17,032 bases of DNA from Armatimonadota bacterium (GTDB lineage Bacteria; Armatimonadota; UBA5829), in contig JAOAGX010000013.1 of NCBI GenBank assembly GCA_026415535.1, positions 1-17,032 of the forward strand, read 5' to 3'. Below the pieces are notes generated by a model. It saw only the letters and a program-made list of their open reading frames with translations. It had not been told where the DNA came from and did no database searches. Made by a program: the position numbers and the translations under genes. This document shows, piece by piece, positions 1-7,393 of this stretch (position 1 is its first letter; each line of letters opens with the position of its first letter).

Positions 1-19
1 AGATGTGTATAAGAGACAG
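1..19 (+). other. Nextera/Tn5 mosaic-end adapter (artefact)
   Basis: The first 19 bases are AGATGTGTATAAGAGACAG, the transposase mosaic end used in Nextera libraries. Its exact reverse complement closes the window. It is not genomic. It creates a false N-terminus (MCIRDR) in the first reading frame. Confidence 0.97.
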
Positions 20-344
20 GGGCGACATCGGTGCCGACGTCATCCAGCGTTATTACGCGGCTGCAAGCTCAACGCCCGGAGCCGTACTGGGAAGACTGGT
101 TCGACTTAGCCAGTTTCATCTCGGCAAACTTGAGCCTGGGCTGGCAAGATGGTATGAAAAACGCATTGCCCAGGTGTGGTCGAAAATCAAAGACAACATA
201 CCATGAGTGCTCAACATAGAAGAACAAAGCCTTTTTGCTCTAGGCTACTACCAGCAAATTGCGTCGGATAACGCCCGACCGGATACCATTAACCAAACTG
301 CTGAAAACCAGAATGAAACACTTAGGGAGGATAACAATGCTTGA
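20..344 (+). pseudogene. cas8c: Cas8c (Csd1), 3' end, interrupted by TGA
   Basis: This is the C-terminal end of the large subunit of the type I-C Cascade complex, which helps bind crRNA and recognise the PAM; the gene begins left of the window. In the frame starting at 21 the protein reads VIQRYYAAASSTPGAVLGRL and then RLSQFHLGKLEPG, which fits the Cas8c tail pattern (RYFxSASxTPxxVFPxLLxLxQHHLxKL). A TGA at 204-206 stops the frame after 61 residues. The same frame then continues with VLNIEEQSLFALGYYQQIA, the family's normal ending (LxLEEQGxFAxGYYHQ), and reaches a second stop at 342-344. The frame is therefore not shifted: a single base change, for example CGA to TGA, explains the stop. The downstream cas7 ATG overlaps this end (ATGCTTGA), as in intact I-C operons. 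The lesion would remove only about 46 residues, so partial function cannot be excluded. Confidence 0.85.
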
Positions 345-1341
345 CAACACACCCGTTTCAAATCGCTACGAGTTCCTCTACTTCTTTGACTGCGAGAACG
401 GCAACCCTAACGGTGACCCGGACGCAGGAAATGCTCCGCGTATTGATCCCGAAGATATGCACGGCCTGGTTTCTGATGTCGCGCTCAAGCGCAGAGTGCG
501 TAACTACGTGCAGATGAGAGAGAAAAACATTATGCCATTTGCGATATTTGTCGAACACGCAACCAACCTTAACACAAAGATAATGCAAGCTGAAGAGGCC
601 AATCCAGCCGATAGTAAATCAAAACCTAAATCTAAAAAGCAAGTGGATAATAAACGGAAATGGATGTGCGATAAATTTTGGGATGTTCGCACATTTGGCG
701 CGGTGATGAGCACTGGGCCAAACGCAGGCCAAGTCCGCGGTCCAGTTCAGTTTTCCTTCGCCAGGTCGCTAGACCCAGTTTTACCTGTGGACATCTCGAT
801 CACGCGTATGGCTGTCGCAGAGGACATACAAAAAGCAAGTTCTGCGGCGGACTCTACGAGTTCTGCGGCGGACTATATCGAGTGGGAAAACGAACGGAAT
901 GAAGACAAGCTTCGAACAATGGGCCGGAAAGCGCTGATTCCATATGGCTTATATGTAGCCAAAGGTTTTGTCAGCGCCCATCTGGCCCAGCGTGACGAAC
1001 ACGTTCACGGCACCGGCTTTTCAGAATACGACCTAAGTCTGCTCTGGGAAGCCCTAGAGAACATGTTCGATCACGACCGGTCCGCAAGCAAGGGCTACAT
1101 GAGCGCAAGGAAGCTCGTTATCTTCAAACACGTCGGCACCGACCCTGATCCCGAACAAAGAAGGCGCCAGGCAATGCTGGGATGCGCACCGGCTCACAAG
1201 CTCCTGGATCTGGGCGAGATAGTCGAGGTCAGGCGCAACTTTACTAAGGACACGCCTCCGCGCAGGTTCTCGGACTACGAGATCGTAATACACAGCGACC
1301 GTGTTCCTGAGGGCGTAGAGCTTATCGAGAGGCCTAGCTAA
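337..1341 (+). CDS. cas7: Cas7 backbone subunit of type I-C Cascade (Csd2)
   Basis: Cas7 lines the crRNA spacer in the I-C Cascade effector. The product is 334 aa, normal for the family. Family signatures are present: FFDCENGNPNGDPD near residues 17-29, VRTFGAVMSTG followed by VRGPVQFSFARSLDP with ITRMA after it, and MGRKALIPYGLY followed by FDHDRSASKGYMSARKLVIFKH. I chose ATG 337 over an in-frame ATG at 259 because the purine-rich AGGGAGGA at 324-331 sits just upstream, 337 overlaps the cas8c stop, and the extra 26 N-terminal residues belong to the cas8c reading frame. A 21-bp tandem duplication duplicates SSAAD at residues 168-181. The gene is otherwise intact. It lies between cas8c and cas4, the standard I-C order. 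Confidence 0.95.
   Translation: MLDNTPVSNRYEFLYFFDCENGNPNGDPDAGNAPRIDPEDMHGLVSDVALKRRVRNYVQMREKNIMPFAIFVEHATNLNTKIMQAEEANPADSKSKPKSKKQVDNKRKWMCDKFWDVRTFGAVMSTGPNAGQVRGPVQFSFARSLDPVLPVDISITRMAVAEDIQKASSAADSTSSAADYIEWENERNEDKLRTMGRKALIPYGLYVAKGFVSAHLAQRDEHVHGTGFSEYDLSLLWEALENMFDHDRSASKGYMSARKLVIFKHVGTDPDPEQRRRQAMLGCAPAHKLLDLGEIVEVRRNFTKDTPPRRFSDYEIVIHSDRVPEGVELIERPS
838..879 (+). repeat. 21-bp in-frame tandem duplication inside cas7
   Basis: The 16-mer AGTTCTGCGGCGGACT occurs at 838-853 and again at 859-874, so the unit length is 21 bp. It adds seven codons (SSAADST then SSAADYI) in a region where Csd2 proteins vary in length. The high identity suggests a recent slippage event that preserved the frame. 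Confidence 0.9.
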
Positions 1342-1404
1342 GGAGGCGAGTAAGATGAAACTGAGAGCGACCATGTTCCTGAAGGCGTAGATCTTAACGA
1401 GAGG
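1295..1404 (+). repeat. Diverged tandem duplication at the cas7-cas4 junction
   Basis: Two 38-bp copies lie 72 bp apart, at 1295-1332 (end of cas7, coding) and 1367-1404 (spacer before cas4, non-coding), with 34 of 38 positions identical. The second copy ends in GAGAGG, directly before GTGATCAC and the cas4 GTG, so the duplicated tail now supplies the purine-rich ribosome site of cas4. The copies have diverged, so the event is old compared with the duplication inside cas7. Confidence 0.85.
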
Positions 1405-1411
1405 TGATCAC

Positions 1412-2059
1412 GTGAGCAGCGTTCCCGCCGAAGACGAGGCGGTAGTAATGGTCTCGGCTGTCGCGCACTACGCGTATTGCCCAAGGCGATGCGGGCTAAT
1501 TTATGTGGAGAACCTGTTTGACGACAACGTGTTCACTCTGCTTGGCTCAGCAGCGCATGTGCGAGCGGACCAGCCGACCGAAACTACCAAACACGGCGTG
1601 ATAATCGAGCATGCGCTCCCAATCTGGTCTGACAAGCACGGACTTTGTGGCAGGGCGGACGTAGTTGAGTTCCATCCAGACGGGTCGATTTTACCGGTAG
1701 AGTACAAGATCAGCCCGAAACACAGAATAGAACACGCACGTTTTCAGCTCTGCGCGCAGGCAATTTGTCTGGAGGAGATGTTTGGCCGCGCCGTCACAAG
1801 CGGCGCGGCCTACTCTAGCTCGTCGCACCAGCGAGTCAGTGTTGCGTTCACCACAGAACTGCGCGAGGAAACTGCGCGGATCATCGAGCTAATCCGCAAA
1901 ATGCTTGTGGAACAAAATCTGCCGCCGCCTGTTAATGATCGACGCTGTCCCAACTGTTCGCTTGTGCACTTGTGTGTTCCGGAAGGCATAAGCAACCTAG
2001 CAAGTGTGCATTGTGAAGACTTTCTATTCTTGCCTTCTGACAGAGAAGTTGCCGAATGA
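1412..2059 (+). CDS. cas4: Cas4 RecB-like nuclease of CRISPR adaptation
   Basis: Cas4 is an iron-sulfur nuclease that works with Cas1-Cas2 to trim prespacers and choose the PAM end. The 215-aa product has the RecB-type core: GRADVVEF (Asp83), PVEYK (Glu97, Lys99) and QLCAQAICLEE (Gln112). Cysteines fit the cluster: Cys23 in YCPRRC near the N-terminus, then CPNCSLVHLC (179, 182, 188). The start is a GTG preceded by GAGAGGTGAT. A TTG or ATG further in would cut into the region before YCPRRC. The last ~20 residues run past the usual end and carry an extra cysteine. The stop overlaps the cas1 start (ATGA), so the two are translationally coupled. No lesion is visible. Confidence 0.93.
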   Translation: MSSVPAEDEAVVMVSAVAHYAYCPRRCGLIYVENLFDDNVFTLLGSAAHVRADQPTETTKHGVIIEHALPIWSDKHGLCGRADVVEFHPDGSILPVEYKISPKHRIEHARFQLCAQAICLEEMFGRAVTSGAAYSSSSHQRVSVAFTTELREETARIIELIRKMLVEQNLPPPVNDRRCPNCSLVHLCVPEGISNLASVHCEDFLFLPSDREVAE

Positions 2060-3090
2060 GTCGCGAGTTGCTTAACACACTCTTTGTAATGACTCAGGGC
2101 GCCTACGTTCGTCAGGAGGGCGAAACTGCCAAGGTCGAGTTTGAAGGAAAGACGATTATTCAAACTCCGCTGCACCACCTCGACGGCATCGTGACTTTTG
2201 GGAACGTAATGATGAGCCCGCAGCTTATGCACAAGTGTGCTTCAGAAGGGCGGACGGTTGCGTTTTTGAGCGCGGGAGGTCGGTTCCTGGCGAGAGTTGT
2301 CGGGCCGGTGTCAGGCAATGTGCTGATCCGCGAACAGCAATTCGAAGCCTATCGAGACCCGACGCGGCGCTGTCGGATCGCGCGGTCGATTGTGGCAGGC
2401 AAGATACACAATATGCGATCCGTCCTGCTTAGAGTTGCGCGGGAAACCTCCGACCAGTATAGAAAAAACGCACTTGGGCAGGCCGCAGAATGGCTGGCAA
2501 CATATCTCAAGAGTCTTGCAACAGCTAAAGATCTCGAAGAGGTTCGTGGCTATGAGGGTCAGGCGACTGCGGATTACTTCTCGGTCTTCGACTCCATGAT
2601 TTTTGCGCAACGAACCGATTTCAAATTCGCGTCTAGGAACCGTAGGCCTCCAAGGGACAGGATCAACGCGCTCCTATCTTTTCTCTATGCTTTACTCCTT
2701 AATGATTGTGTAAGCGCAGCGGAGGGGATTGGGCTTGATCCGCAATTTGGATATCTTCACTCCCTGAGGTCTGGAAGGCCTGCTTTGGGACTCGATCTCA
2801 TGGAGGAGTTCAGACCGGTTCTCGCAGACAGACTGGCTCTTAACTTGGTAAACAGGCAACAAATCAAGCCTAACAACTTTGAAACGCGCCCAGGCGATTC
2901 GGTCCTGCTCGATGAGGATGGGCGCAGGACCGTGATAGCGGCCTATCAAAAGCGCAAGCAGATAGAGGTCGAGCATCCTCTTTTAAAAGCGAAGACGCCG
3001 CTGGGTCTTGTGCCCCACATTCAGGCGCGAATATTGGCTAGGCACCTCAGGGGTGACTTGCGAGACTATTTTCCTTACTATCCGAGGTGA
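2056..3090 (+). CDS. cas1: Cas1 integrase (type I-C family)
   Basis: Cas1 is the metal-dependent integrase that inserts new spacers as a complex with Cas2. The 344-aa product is full length. The active-site residues are in place: Glu167 in RGYEGQAT, His235 in FGYLHSLRSGRPALGLDL, and Glu250 in DLMEEFRP. The C-terminus (RHLRGDLRDYFPYYPR) is the usual ending of I-C Cas1 proteins. In ordinary I-C loci cas2 follows directly. Here the next gene, seven bases downstream, is cas10 of a type III module, and cas2 appears only at 6914. Since cas2 carries a stop codon, integration by this pair would need either readthrough or a Cas2 from elsewhere. Confidence 0.96.
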   Translation: MSRELLNTLFVMTQGAYVRQEGETAKVEFEGKTIIQTPLHHLDGIVTFGNVMMSPQLMHKCASEGRTVAFLSAGGRFLARVVGPVSGNVLIREQQFEAYRDPTRRCRIARSIVAGKIHNMRSVLLRVARETSDQYRKNALGQAAEWLATYLKSLATAKDLEEVRGYEGQATADYFSVFDSMIFAQRTDFKFASRNRRPPRDRINALLSFLYALLLNDCVSAAEGIGLDPQFGYLHSLRSGRPALGLDLMEEFRPVLADRLALNLVNRQQIKPNNFETRPGDSVLLDEDGRRTVIAAYQKRKQIEVEHPLLKAKTPLGLVPHIQARILARHLRGDLRDYFPYYPR

Positions 3091-3097
3091 TTGAATT

Positions 3098-5128
3098 ATG
3101 AGCTACAGTGCACAGGATCAGTCTACACTGGACGCATCTTTTCACGACATAGGTAAGATCATCAACTGGGAAAAGATCGGCCTCCGTGGCACCAAACTCG
3201 ACGGATCGCTGGAGTATGATCCTCACGAATTCGAGAAATGCATTGATGAGAACTGGCAAAGCCCTGAATGGGGAATCGATCCCTCAGCCACGCCGTGGCG
3301 GAGCATATTAACCTGGCACAATGGCTGGGTCGTTGAATACGGTAAGTCCTGGCATCGATGGCACACAAAGGTGGCAGATTGGCTTGCATGCAGCTACGCG
3401 AGGCCGCTCACTGAGGAGGAAAAGAGAAAGCTCAGGGCCGATCCGAGCTACGGCGTCTACACATTGTGGACAGGTCTGAGGCAACAAGATTGCCGCATCG
3501 TAGATCCAGAGAAAGTTAGGGACCTGATTCGTCTCCTAAACACGAGTCCTTCTTGGGCATGTGTGTCAAGCACCTACAAAGATCAACTCCAAGCGCGACC
3601 AGAAGATGCTCGTCCCGGTTTTGACGTCACAAGTGTTTTGGCACATTCTACGGCAGTCGGCAAGCTTGGGCGGCTCCTGGCGCGAGTTTGTCACCAAATG
3701 AAGGGCCTAAATCCTGGCGGCGGAATAACCAAGAAGGCCGTTTGCGGTATGCAAAGACCTCCCAGTATCGTAGTCTCCCACTTCCGTCTTGGGTTCCGAC
3801 AACGGGTTTTTCGCGCGCGTGATTTGGGTGTGTTTGTCTATATGGAGAAGAAGCTGGACGAAATTGCGGACGACTTCTCCGACAACATCCTGACTCGGTT
3901 CGGCTTCGAGGGCGTAGCAGTGTTTGAGTCGGCCGACTCAAGGAGCTCGTTCCTGCGCAGGCTTGATGAAGCCGGTTTCGTCATCGAAGAGCAGATTCTG
4001 GACAAGACTCTAAACTAATTTTTTACCTCTCCGTCCTCCGACGACGAAGAGCTGGCGACCAGCGGTCTGATGATGGTTCTCGACCAACCTTGGATGAGAG
4101 CTTATCACGAGAAGCCAGGCGACCGAATCGATCTCCCGATCTGCGAAGGCTGCCAGATGGCCCGTGCCAACAAGCACTGGCCCAAGGATCATCTGGCTCG
4201 AATGGAGGGCTGGACCGAGACGACTCTCCGAATACTTGAGCACACTGCTTGGCGCGAAATCGACTTGGCCGACATACCCGAGCCTGACAGAGCGAACCTT
4301 GCAACGTGGCTCGAGGAACGCAGCGAGGAGGACCTTTGTGAACTGTGCTTCGAGATTAGGCGGCAGACTCGGCCCATTCGTCTTCTCGGTGAGTGGGAAG
4401 GCGACCTGCTATATTTGCGGGTCAAGCTCGACTTGAAGCGCCTGGCAGAACATGGGCGACCGGCCGGAGGTAGCAAAGAATCGTGCTTAGAGTACCTGCA
4501 CAAGGAGTACCTGAGCAGCGTCTATCCGGAGATTGATGAGAATCTGCTAAGCGGGGTTTTCGCATCATTTCCGCTAGTAGCCGACTTTGTAGAAGACTAC
4601 AAGAGTTTTCTCGGTACGATCTGGAACGAAATGAAAGCGCGATATTCCGGCCGTGTGGAACAGCTCGCGTTCGACCTGTTCTGCGTTGGCCTAGCAGATA
4701 GAAGCGAAGCGCTAGATATCCTTAAGATGGTTGGCGAGTACTGCATTCAGGTTTTCCCGAAACTGTTCGACCTGCCGCAACATGTCGAGACCCCAATCGG
4801 CGTTGCAATGTCTATCTCGAACAACAAGCACCCATTCTTCGATCACTGGCGATTTCTGGACGCGTTAGAGCCTGACGTGCCCATAAACGTCGTCGGCTCT
4901 GGCCGGGCTAGCTTCAGGCTTCCCGACCTAAACCGGGTCATTGAGGCGCTGAAAACGGCGCCAAGAAAACAACTTCATAACCTGGCCGCTGCCGCTCGCG
5001 TATCCAAGTCTTTGGGTGAGCTGATCTTGCGAGACAAAGACAGCCGTATCGGCAAACTCAGCGGCTTGGTGCCGGAATGTATTGAATCCGAGAGCGCTCG
5101 CGTTCTCGCAAACTTGATGGAGGGCTGA
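3098..5128 (+). pseudogene. cas10: Cas10-like type III large subunit with HD domain, interrupted by TAA
   Basis: Read through one stop, this frame gives 676 residues, at the small end for Cas10. The N-terminus is an HD nuclease domain: HDIGK (His16-Asp17), LTWHNGW (His74), HRWHTKVADWLA (His86, His89, Asp94). Next comes a palm-like region (residues ~225-300; FRLGFRQRVFRARDLGVF). A zinc-ribbon-like pair follows, PICEGC (349, 352) and DLCELC (414, 417). A second palm-like region ends in IGVAMSISNNKHPFFDHWRF. I see no GGDD, so cyclic-oligoadenylate synthesis is not expected; DNA cleavage by the HD domain would be the likely activity. This recalls the cyclase-less Cas10 of subtypes III-C and III-F, or Csx11-like proteins, but I cannot place the subtype. 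A TAA at 4016-4018 (codon 307) interrupts the frame between palm and zinc ribbon. The frame resumes directly, and ATG 4070 has no convincing ribosome site. GAGGTGA at 3084-3090 precedes the start, so expression is coupled to cas1. Confidence 0.8.
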
Positions 5129-5752
5129 ATGGATAAGACAACGACGTTGAACGGCAAATCGTTTCTGCATTACCAACTCAAAGCCGACCTGCTTTGCCTG
5201 GGTGAGCGTATTCGAGGTGGCATCTTCCGCCCATGCCTGGAAGTTTTTACCTACACCGGTTTGGCCGGTGCTCTTAAATCTCGATTCCCTCATCCGTACC
5301 GAAGCATTCATGCCGTCGGGCGCTTTCGGCACAAGAGTCGCCACATCCTCGTGTTTTCGCCACGTGACCGAGGACGCGAGGTAAGCGCGGTGCCGCTCGA
5401 AATAGAATACCTGGCTGACGTGGAGGCCGACTTGTACGTACAGCTTAACGACTTTACCGCTACTTGGCCTGACCACTTTACGCTGCGCCTGGGCGCGATG
5501 AAATCTAAGGGCTTCGGCGAGTGTCGAGTTGACAAGATCGGCGAAGTCAAACCAGGCGAACCAAAGTATGGGAAACTAGCAGTTCGCCTGCCGGACGACC
5601 CAGTAGTGTTGGAAGCTCTTGGAGTAATGGAGGTGAAAGCGCCAGTCTACGGATACCTGTTTCGCCCCGATCGCGGCGGAACCGGCCACTACGAACTAGG
5701 CCTGTTCGAAAACAGTATCGTAAAAGCTGACCCTATTTTGCTTAAGGAGTAA
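5129..5752 (+). CDS. cas5: Cas5-like RAMP protein of the type III module (Csm4-like)
   Basis: The 207-aa product looks like the Cas5-group RAMP subunit that caps the 5' end of crRNA in type III complexes and contacts Cas10. The N-terminal half contains FTYTGLAGALKSRFP, matching the RAMP element around GxxxxGALR. The C-terminal half has RLGAMKSKGFGEC, the typical glycine-rich loop (GxxKSxGFG). ATG 5129 follows the cas10 stop with no gap and has GGAGGG at 5119-5124 as ribosome site. The product ends DPILLKE at a TAA four bases before the next gene. The frame is intact. It is much smaller than Csm4 or Cmr3 (~300 aa), consistent with a minimal complex. Assignment as Cas5 rather than a Cas7 rests on the loop and the gene order. 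Confidence 0.72.
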   Translation: MDKTTTLNGKSFLHYQLKADLLCLGERIRGGIFRPCLEVFTYTGLAGALKSRFPHPYRSIHAVGRFRHKSRHILVFSPRDRGREVSAVPLEIEYLADVEADLYVQLNDFTATWPDHFTLRLGAMKSKGFGECRVDKIGEVKPGEPKYGKLAVRLPDDPVVLEALGVMEVKAPVYGYLFRPDRGGTGHYELGLFENSIVKADPILLKE

Positions 5753-5756
5753 AAGC

Positions 5757-6083
5757 ATGGATGACCCCATCGCCAAAGTAATTGACCAAATCGCGCGAGA
5801 CTCTCTCGTGCGACGAGCAGTCAAAGACCTGAAGCCCCACTTCCTCAACAACGTGGGCGAAATCTTCGAGATCTATGGCTTTGCTACGACTCGCCAACAC
5901 CTGAAAGCACAAAAAGAACGCGGAGGCGAACTTGACACTCAAGCTGGGGCCATCTTGGCTGCACTCGACTATATGGAAAAGTGCGAACTGATCCACCGCG
6001 ATCGAGCCATCGGCAGGTTGCTGATCAAAACACTAAGACAGTGCTGCACAAGCCAACAGCATACACAAGGAGGACACAGATGA
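5757..6083 (+). CDS. cas11: Small helical subunit, probably Cas11 (Csm2/Cmr5-like)
   Basis: The product is 108 aa, and its composition suggests it is almost entirely alpha-helical, without a recognisable motif. That size, and its place between Cas5-like and Cas7-like genes of a type III module, fit the small subunit (Csm2/Cmr5, now Cas11) that lines the target strand in the effector. AAGGAG at 5744-5749 is a good ribosome site. Its TGA overlaps the ATG of the next gene (ATGA at 6080-6083), so it is coupled to the Cas7-like gene. The call comes from context and composition, not from sequence identity. Confidence 0.6.
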   Translation: MDDPIAKVIDQIARDSLVRRAVKDLKPHFLNNVGEIFEIYGFATTRQHLKAQKERGGELDTQAGAILAALDYMEKCELIHRDRAIGRLLIKTLRQCCTSQQHTQGGHR

Positions 6084-6923
6084 TGGATCTCAAGCATGAA
6101 CAAAAAACAGTTTCGCGTCAAATATACACGGTCACGCTAAAAACGCAGTCGCCGTTCCGTGTGGGCGGCGTTGCGGATTCCGCTCTCACAAGCCGACAAC
6201 CCCACCGCAATTGTGGGAGGCAGACCGTGCGTACCAGGTTCGACTCTGAAGGGCGCACTGCGCGCAAAGATCGAGCGTTGGCTCCTGGGCACCGCTTATG
6301 ACCCCAAGCAGAACAAGTGGCACGACGAAGAGCTGAAGCCCTGTGTGCCGTCCACCAGGCTCTCAAACGATGAGAAGAGACTGGTTGAAGAAAACCGGTA
6401 TCGCGGGAAGAGTTGTAGCTACGGCGGGAGCGACCGCGGCCAGGAAAAGAACGGGGAGAAGCCGAAAACTATCTGCCCGGTGTGCTACCTACTCGGCGCT
6501 CAGGGACTGGTTGGGTTCGTAAGTGTGCCGTTCCTGTTTGCTGAACCAGGTTATCAGAATCTCTATTCATCCAGCATTGATCGTGCTTCTGGGACGGTCA
6601 AGAGCGGAACAAACCGGCCATACCAGCTTGTGCCTCCAGGAGCTAAGTTCGTTGGCGAACTGGAAATACTTCTTGAGAACGGTTTTCTGGGCTGGAAGCT
6701 TGGATCGCCCCGGCCGCTTAGGGAAAATCCTAATGCCGATGCCTGGCTTAAGAACGAACAATACGAGCCAGAAGCTCTCGCAAGCTTCGTGGTAGACCGG
6801 CTAGCATCCATCGGCTACATCGGGGGCTACCGCTCTAAAGGATGTGGCCGCGTTGAAATTAGCGTCAAGAAGGCGCTCAATCAGGCAAATGCTGAGTCGT
6901 TTCGAGGGAACACATGCGCATAG
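6080..6923 (+). pseudogene. cas7: Cas7-like type III backbone protein (Csm3/Csx7-like), frameshifted
   Basis: This is the repeating backbone RAMP of the type III effector, the subunit that in active systems cuts target RNA. The start at ATG 6080 has a strong ribosome site (AAGGAGGAC at 6067-6075). That frame gives TVTLKTQSPFRVGGVADS, the usual first strand and loop, including an Asp where Csm3 has its catalytic residue. The family motif GGRPCVPGSTLKGALRAKIE and the later CPVCYLLGAQGLVGFV and GYIGGYRSKGCGRVEI lie in the next frame. The upstream part of that second frame has a stop at 6138-6140, so the join must fall after it, most likely between about 6170 and 6200. The total length (844 nt) is one base over a multiple of three, consistent with a single inserted base. 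Corrected, the protein would be about 280 aa. It overlaps cas2 by ten bases. Without correction only an internal ATG (6159) could restart, and that would lose the first strand. Confidence 0.8.
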
Positions 6924-7210
6924 ACATACTCGTCAGTTACGACGTCAACACGGAAGACAAGGAAGGTCAGCGTCGGCTGTAGCGGGTGGCGAAAGCCTGC
7001 AAGAACTACGGGCAGAGAGTGCAGTACTCTGTTTTTGAATGCAGCGTCAATGAGATGGGGTTGGAACGCCTCAGAACCAAGCTAAAAAGCATAATCAAGC
7101 CCGAAACTGATAGCCTGCGCATCTACCGCCTTAGAGGGCGTCGCGAGGACTATCTGGAAACGTATGGGGTAGACAGATACGTCGATTTTTCCGACGTGCT
7201 GATCGTATGA
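6914..7210 (+). pseudogene. cas2: Cas2 with an in-frame TAG
   Basis: Cas2 bridges the two Cas1 dimers in the spacer-integration complex. The frame starts MRIDILVSYDVNTEDKEGQRRL, reaches TAG at 6980-6982 (codon 23), and continues RVAKACKNYGQRVQYSVFEC to a normal end FSDVLIV; about 98 codons, the usual I-C Cas2 length. The family pattern at this point is RRLRRVAK, and CAG (Gln) to TAG by one transition would explain the stop. The restart options lack the first beta strand and the active-site Asp, so the product is probably not functional. GAGGGAA at 6903-6909 is its ribosome site, inside the end of the type III cas7 gene, so the reading frames are translationally linked across the I-C/III boundary. 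Confidence 0.9.
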
Positions 7211-7299
7211 GCGATTTGCGCGAATGGGTGGCGATTTGGCCCCGAGCGTGAGGTCCGCGCAGAGTTTGCGGCTCCGCTGAACGTGAAACCTCAAGCACA

Positions 7300-7329
7300 T
7301 TGACAAAAAGCTTGGTAACGATGTAGAAT
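7300..7329 (+). promoter_or_regulatory. Promoter of the CRISPR leader
   Basis: TTGACA at 7300-7305 and TAGAAT at 7324-7329 are separated by 18 bases, a strong sigma-70 match. Predicted transcription starts near 7336 and would run into the repeat at 7395, as expected for pre-crRNA. Confidence 0.75.
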
Positions 7330-7369
7330 TAGGTTGAGCGAGGTTGACCCGGATTTAATCTCAATTTTC

Positions 7370-7393
7370 GTCACTGCTAAGCTCAGCAGTGAC
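7370..7393 (+). promoter_or_regulatory. Perfect hairpin abutting the first repeat
   Basis: GTCACTGCT (7370-7378) and AGCAGTGAC (7385-7393) form a perfect 9-bp inverted repeat with a 6-base loop. It ends one base before the repeat. No T-run follows, so it is not an ordinary terminator. It could be a protein site for integration (leader anchor) or an RNA element; this is inference. Confidence 0.6.

Noticed and set aside
3..206. Reading frame beginning MCIRDR at the left edge as a complete small gene
   Set aside because: Its first residues are adapter sequence; the rest is the Cas8c C-terminus interrupted by TGA.
259..336. Upstream ATG 259 as the start of the I-C cas7
   Set aside because: These bases encode the end of Cas8c in another frame; the ribosome site and the typical N-terminus fit ATG 337.
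1810..2232. Minus-strand 140-codon frame opposite cas4/cas1
   Set aside because: Shadow of two well-identified genes; no ribosome site or family match.
4070..5128. The second Cas10 half as an independent new gene
   Set aside because: It is in the same frame as the first half, with an open linker and no ribosome site; it carries the zinc ribbon and second palm expected of one Cas10.
6159..6180. ATG 6159 as the real start of the type III Cas7
   Set aside because: No ribosome site, and the missing first strand (TVTLKTQSPFRVGG) is present in the adjacent frame after a strong ribosome site at 6067.
20..7210. Stop-codon reassignment as explanation for the internal stops
   Set aside because: TGA, TAA and TAG all occur internally and all three also end intact genes in this window, so no single reassigned codon fits.
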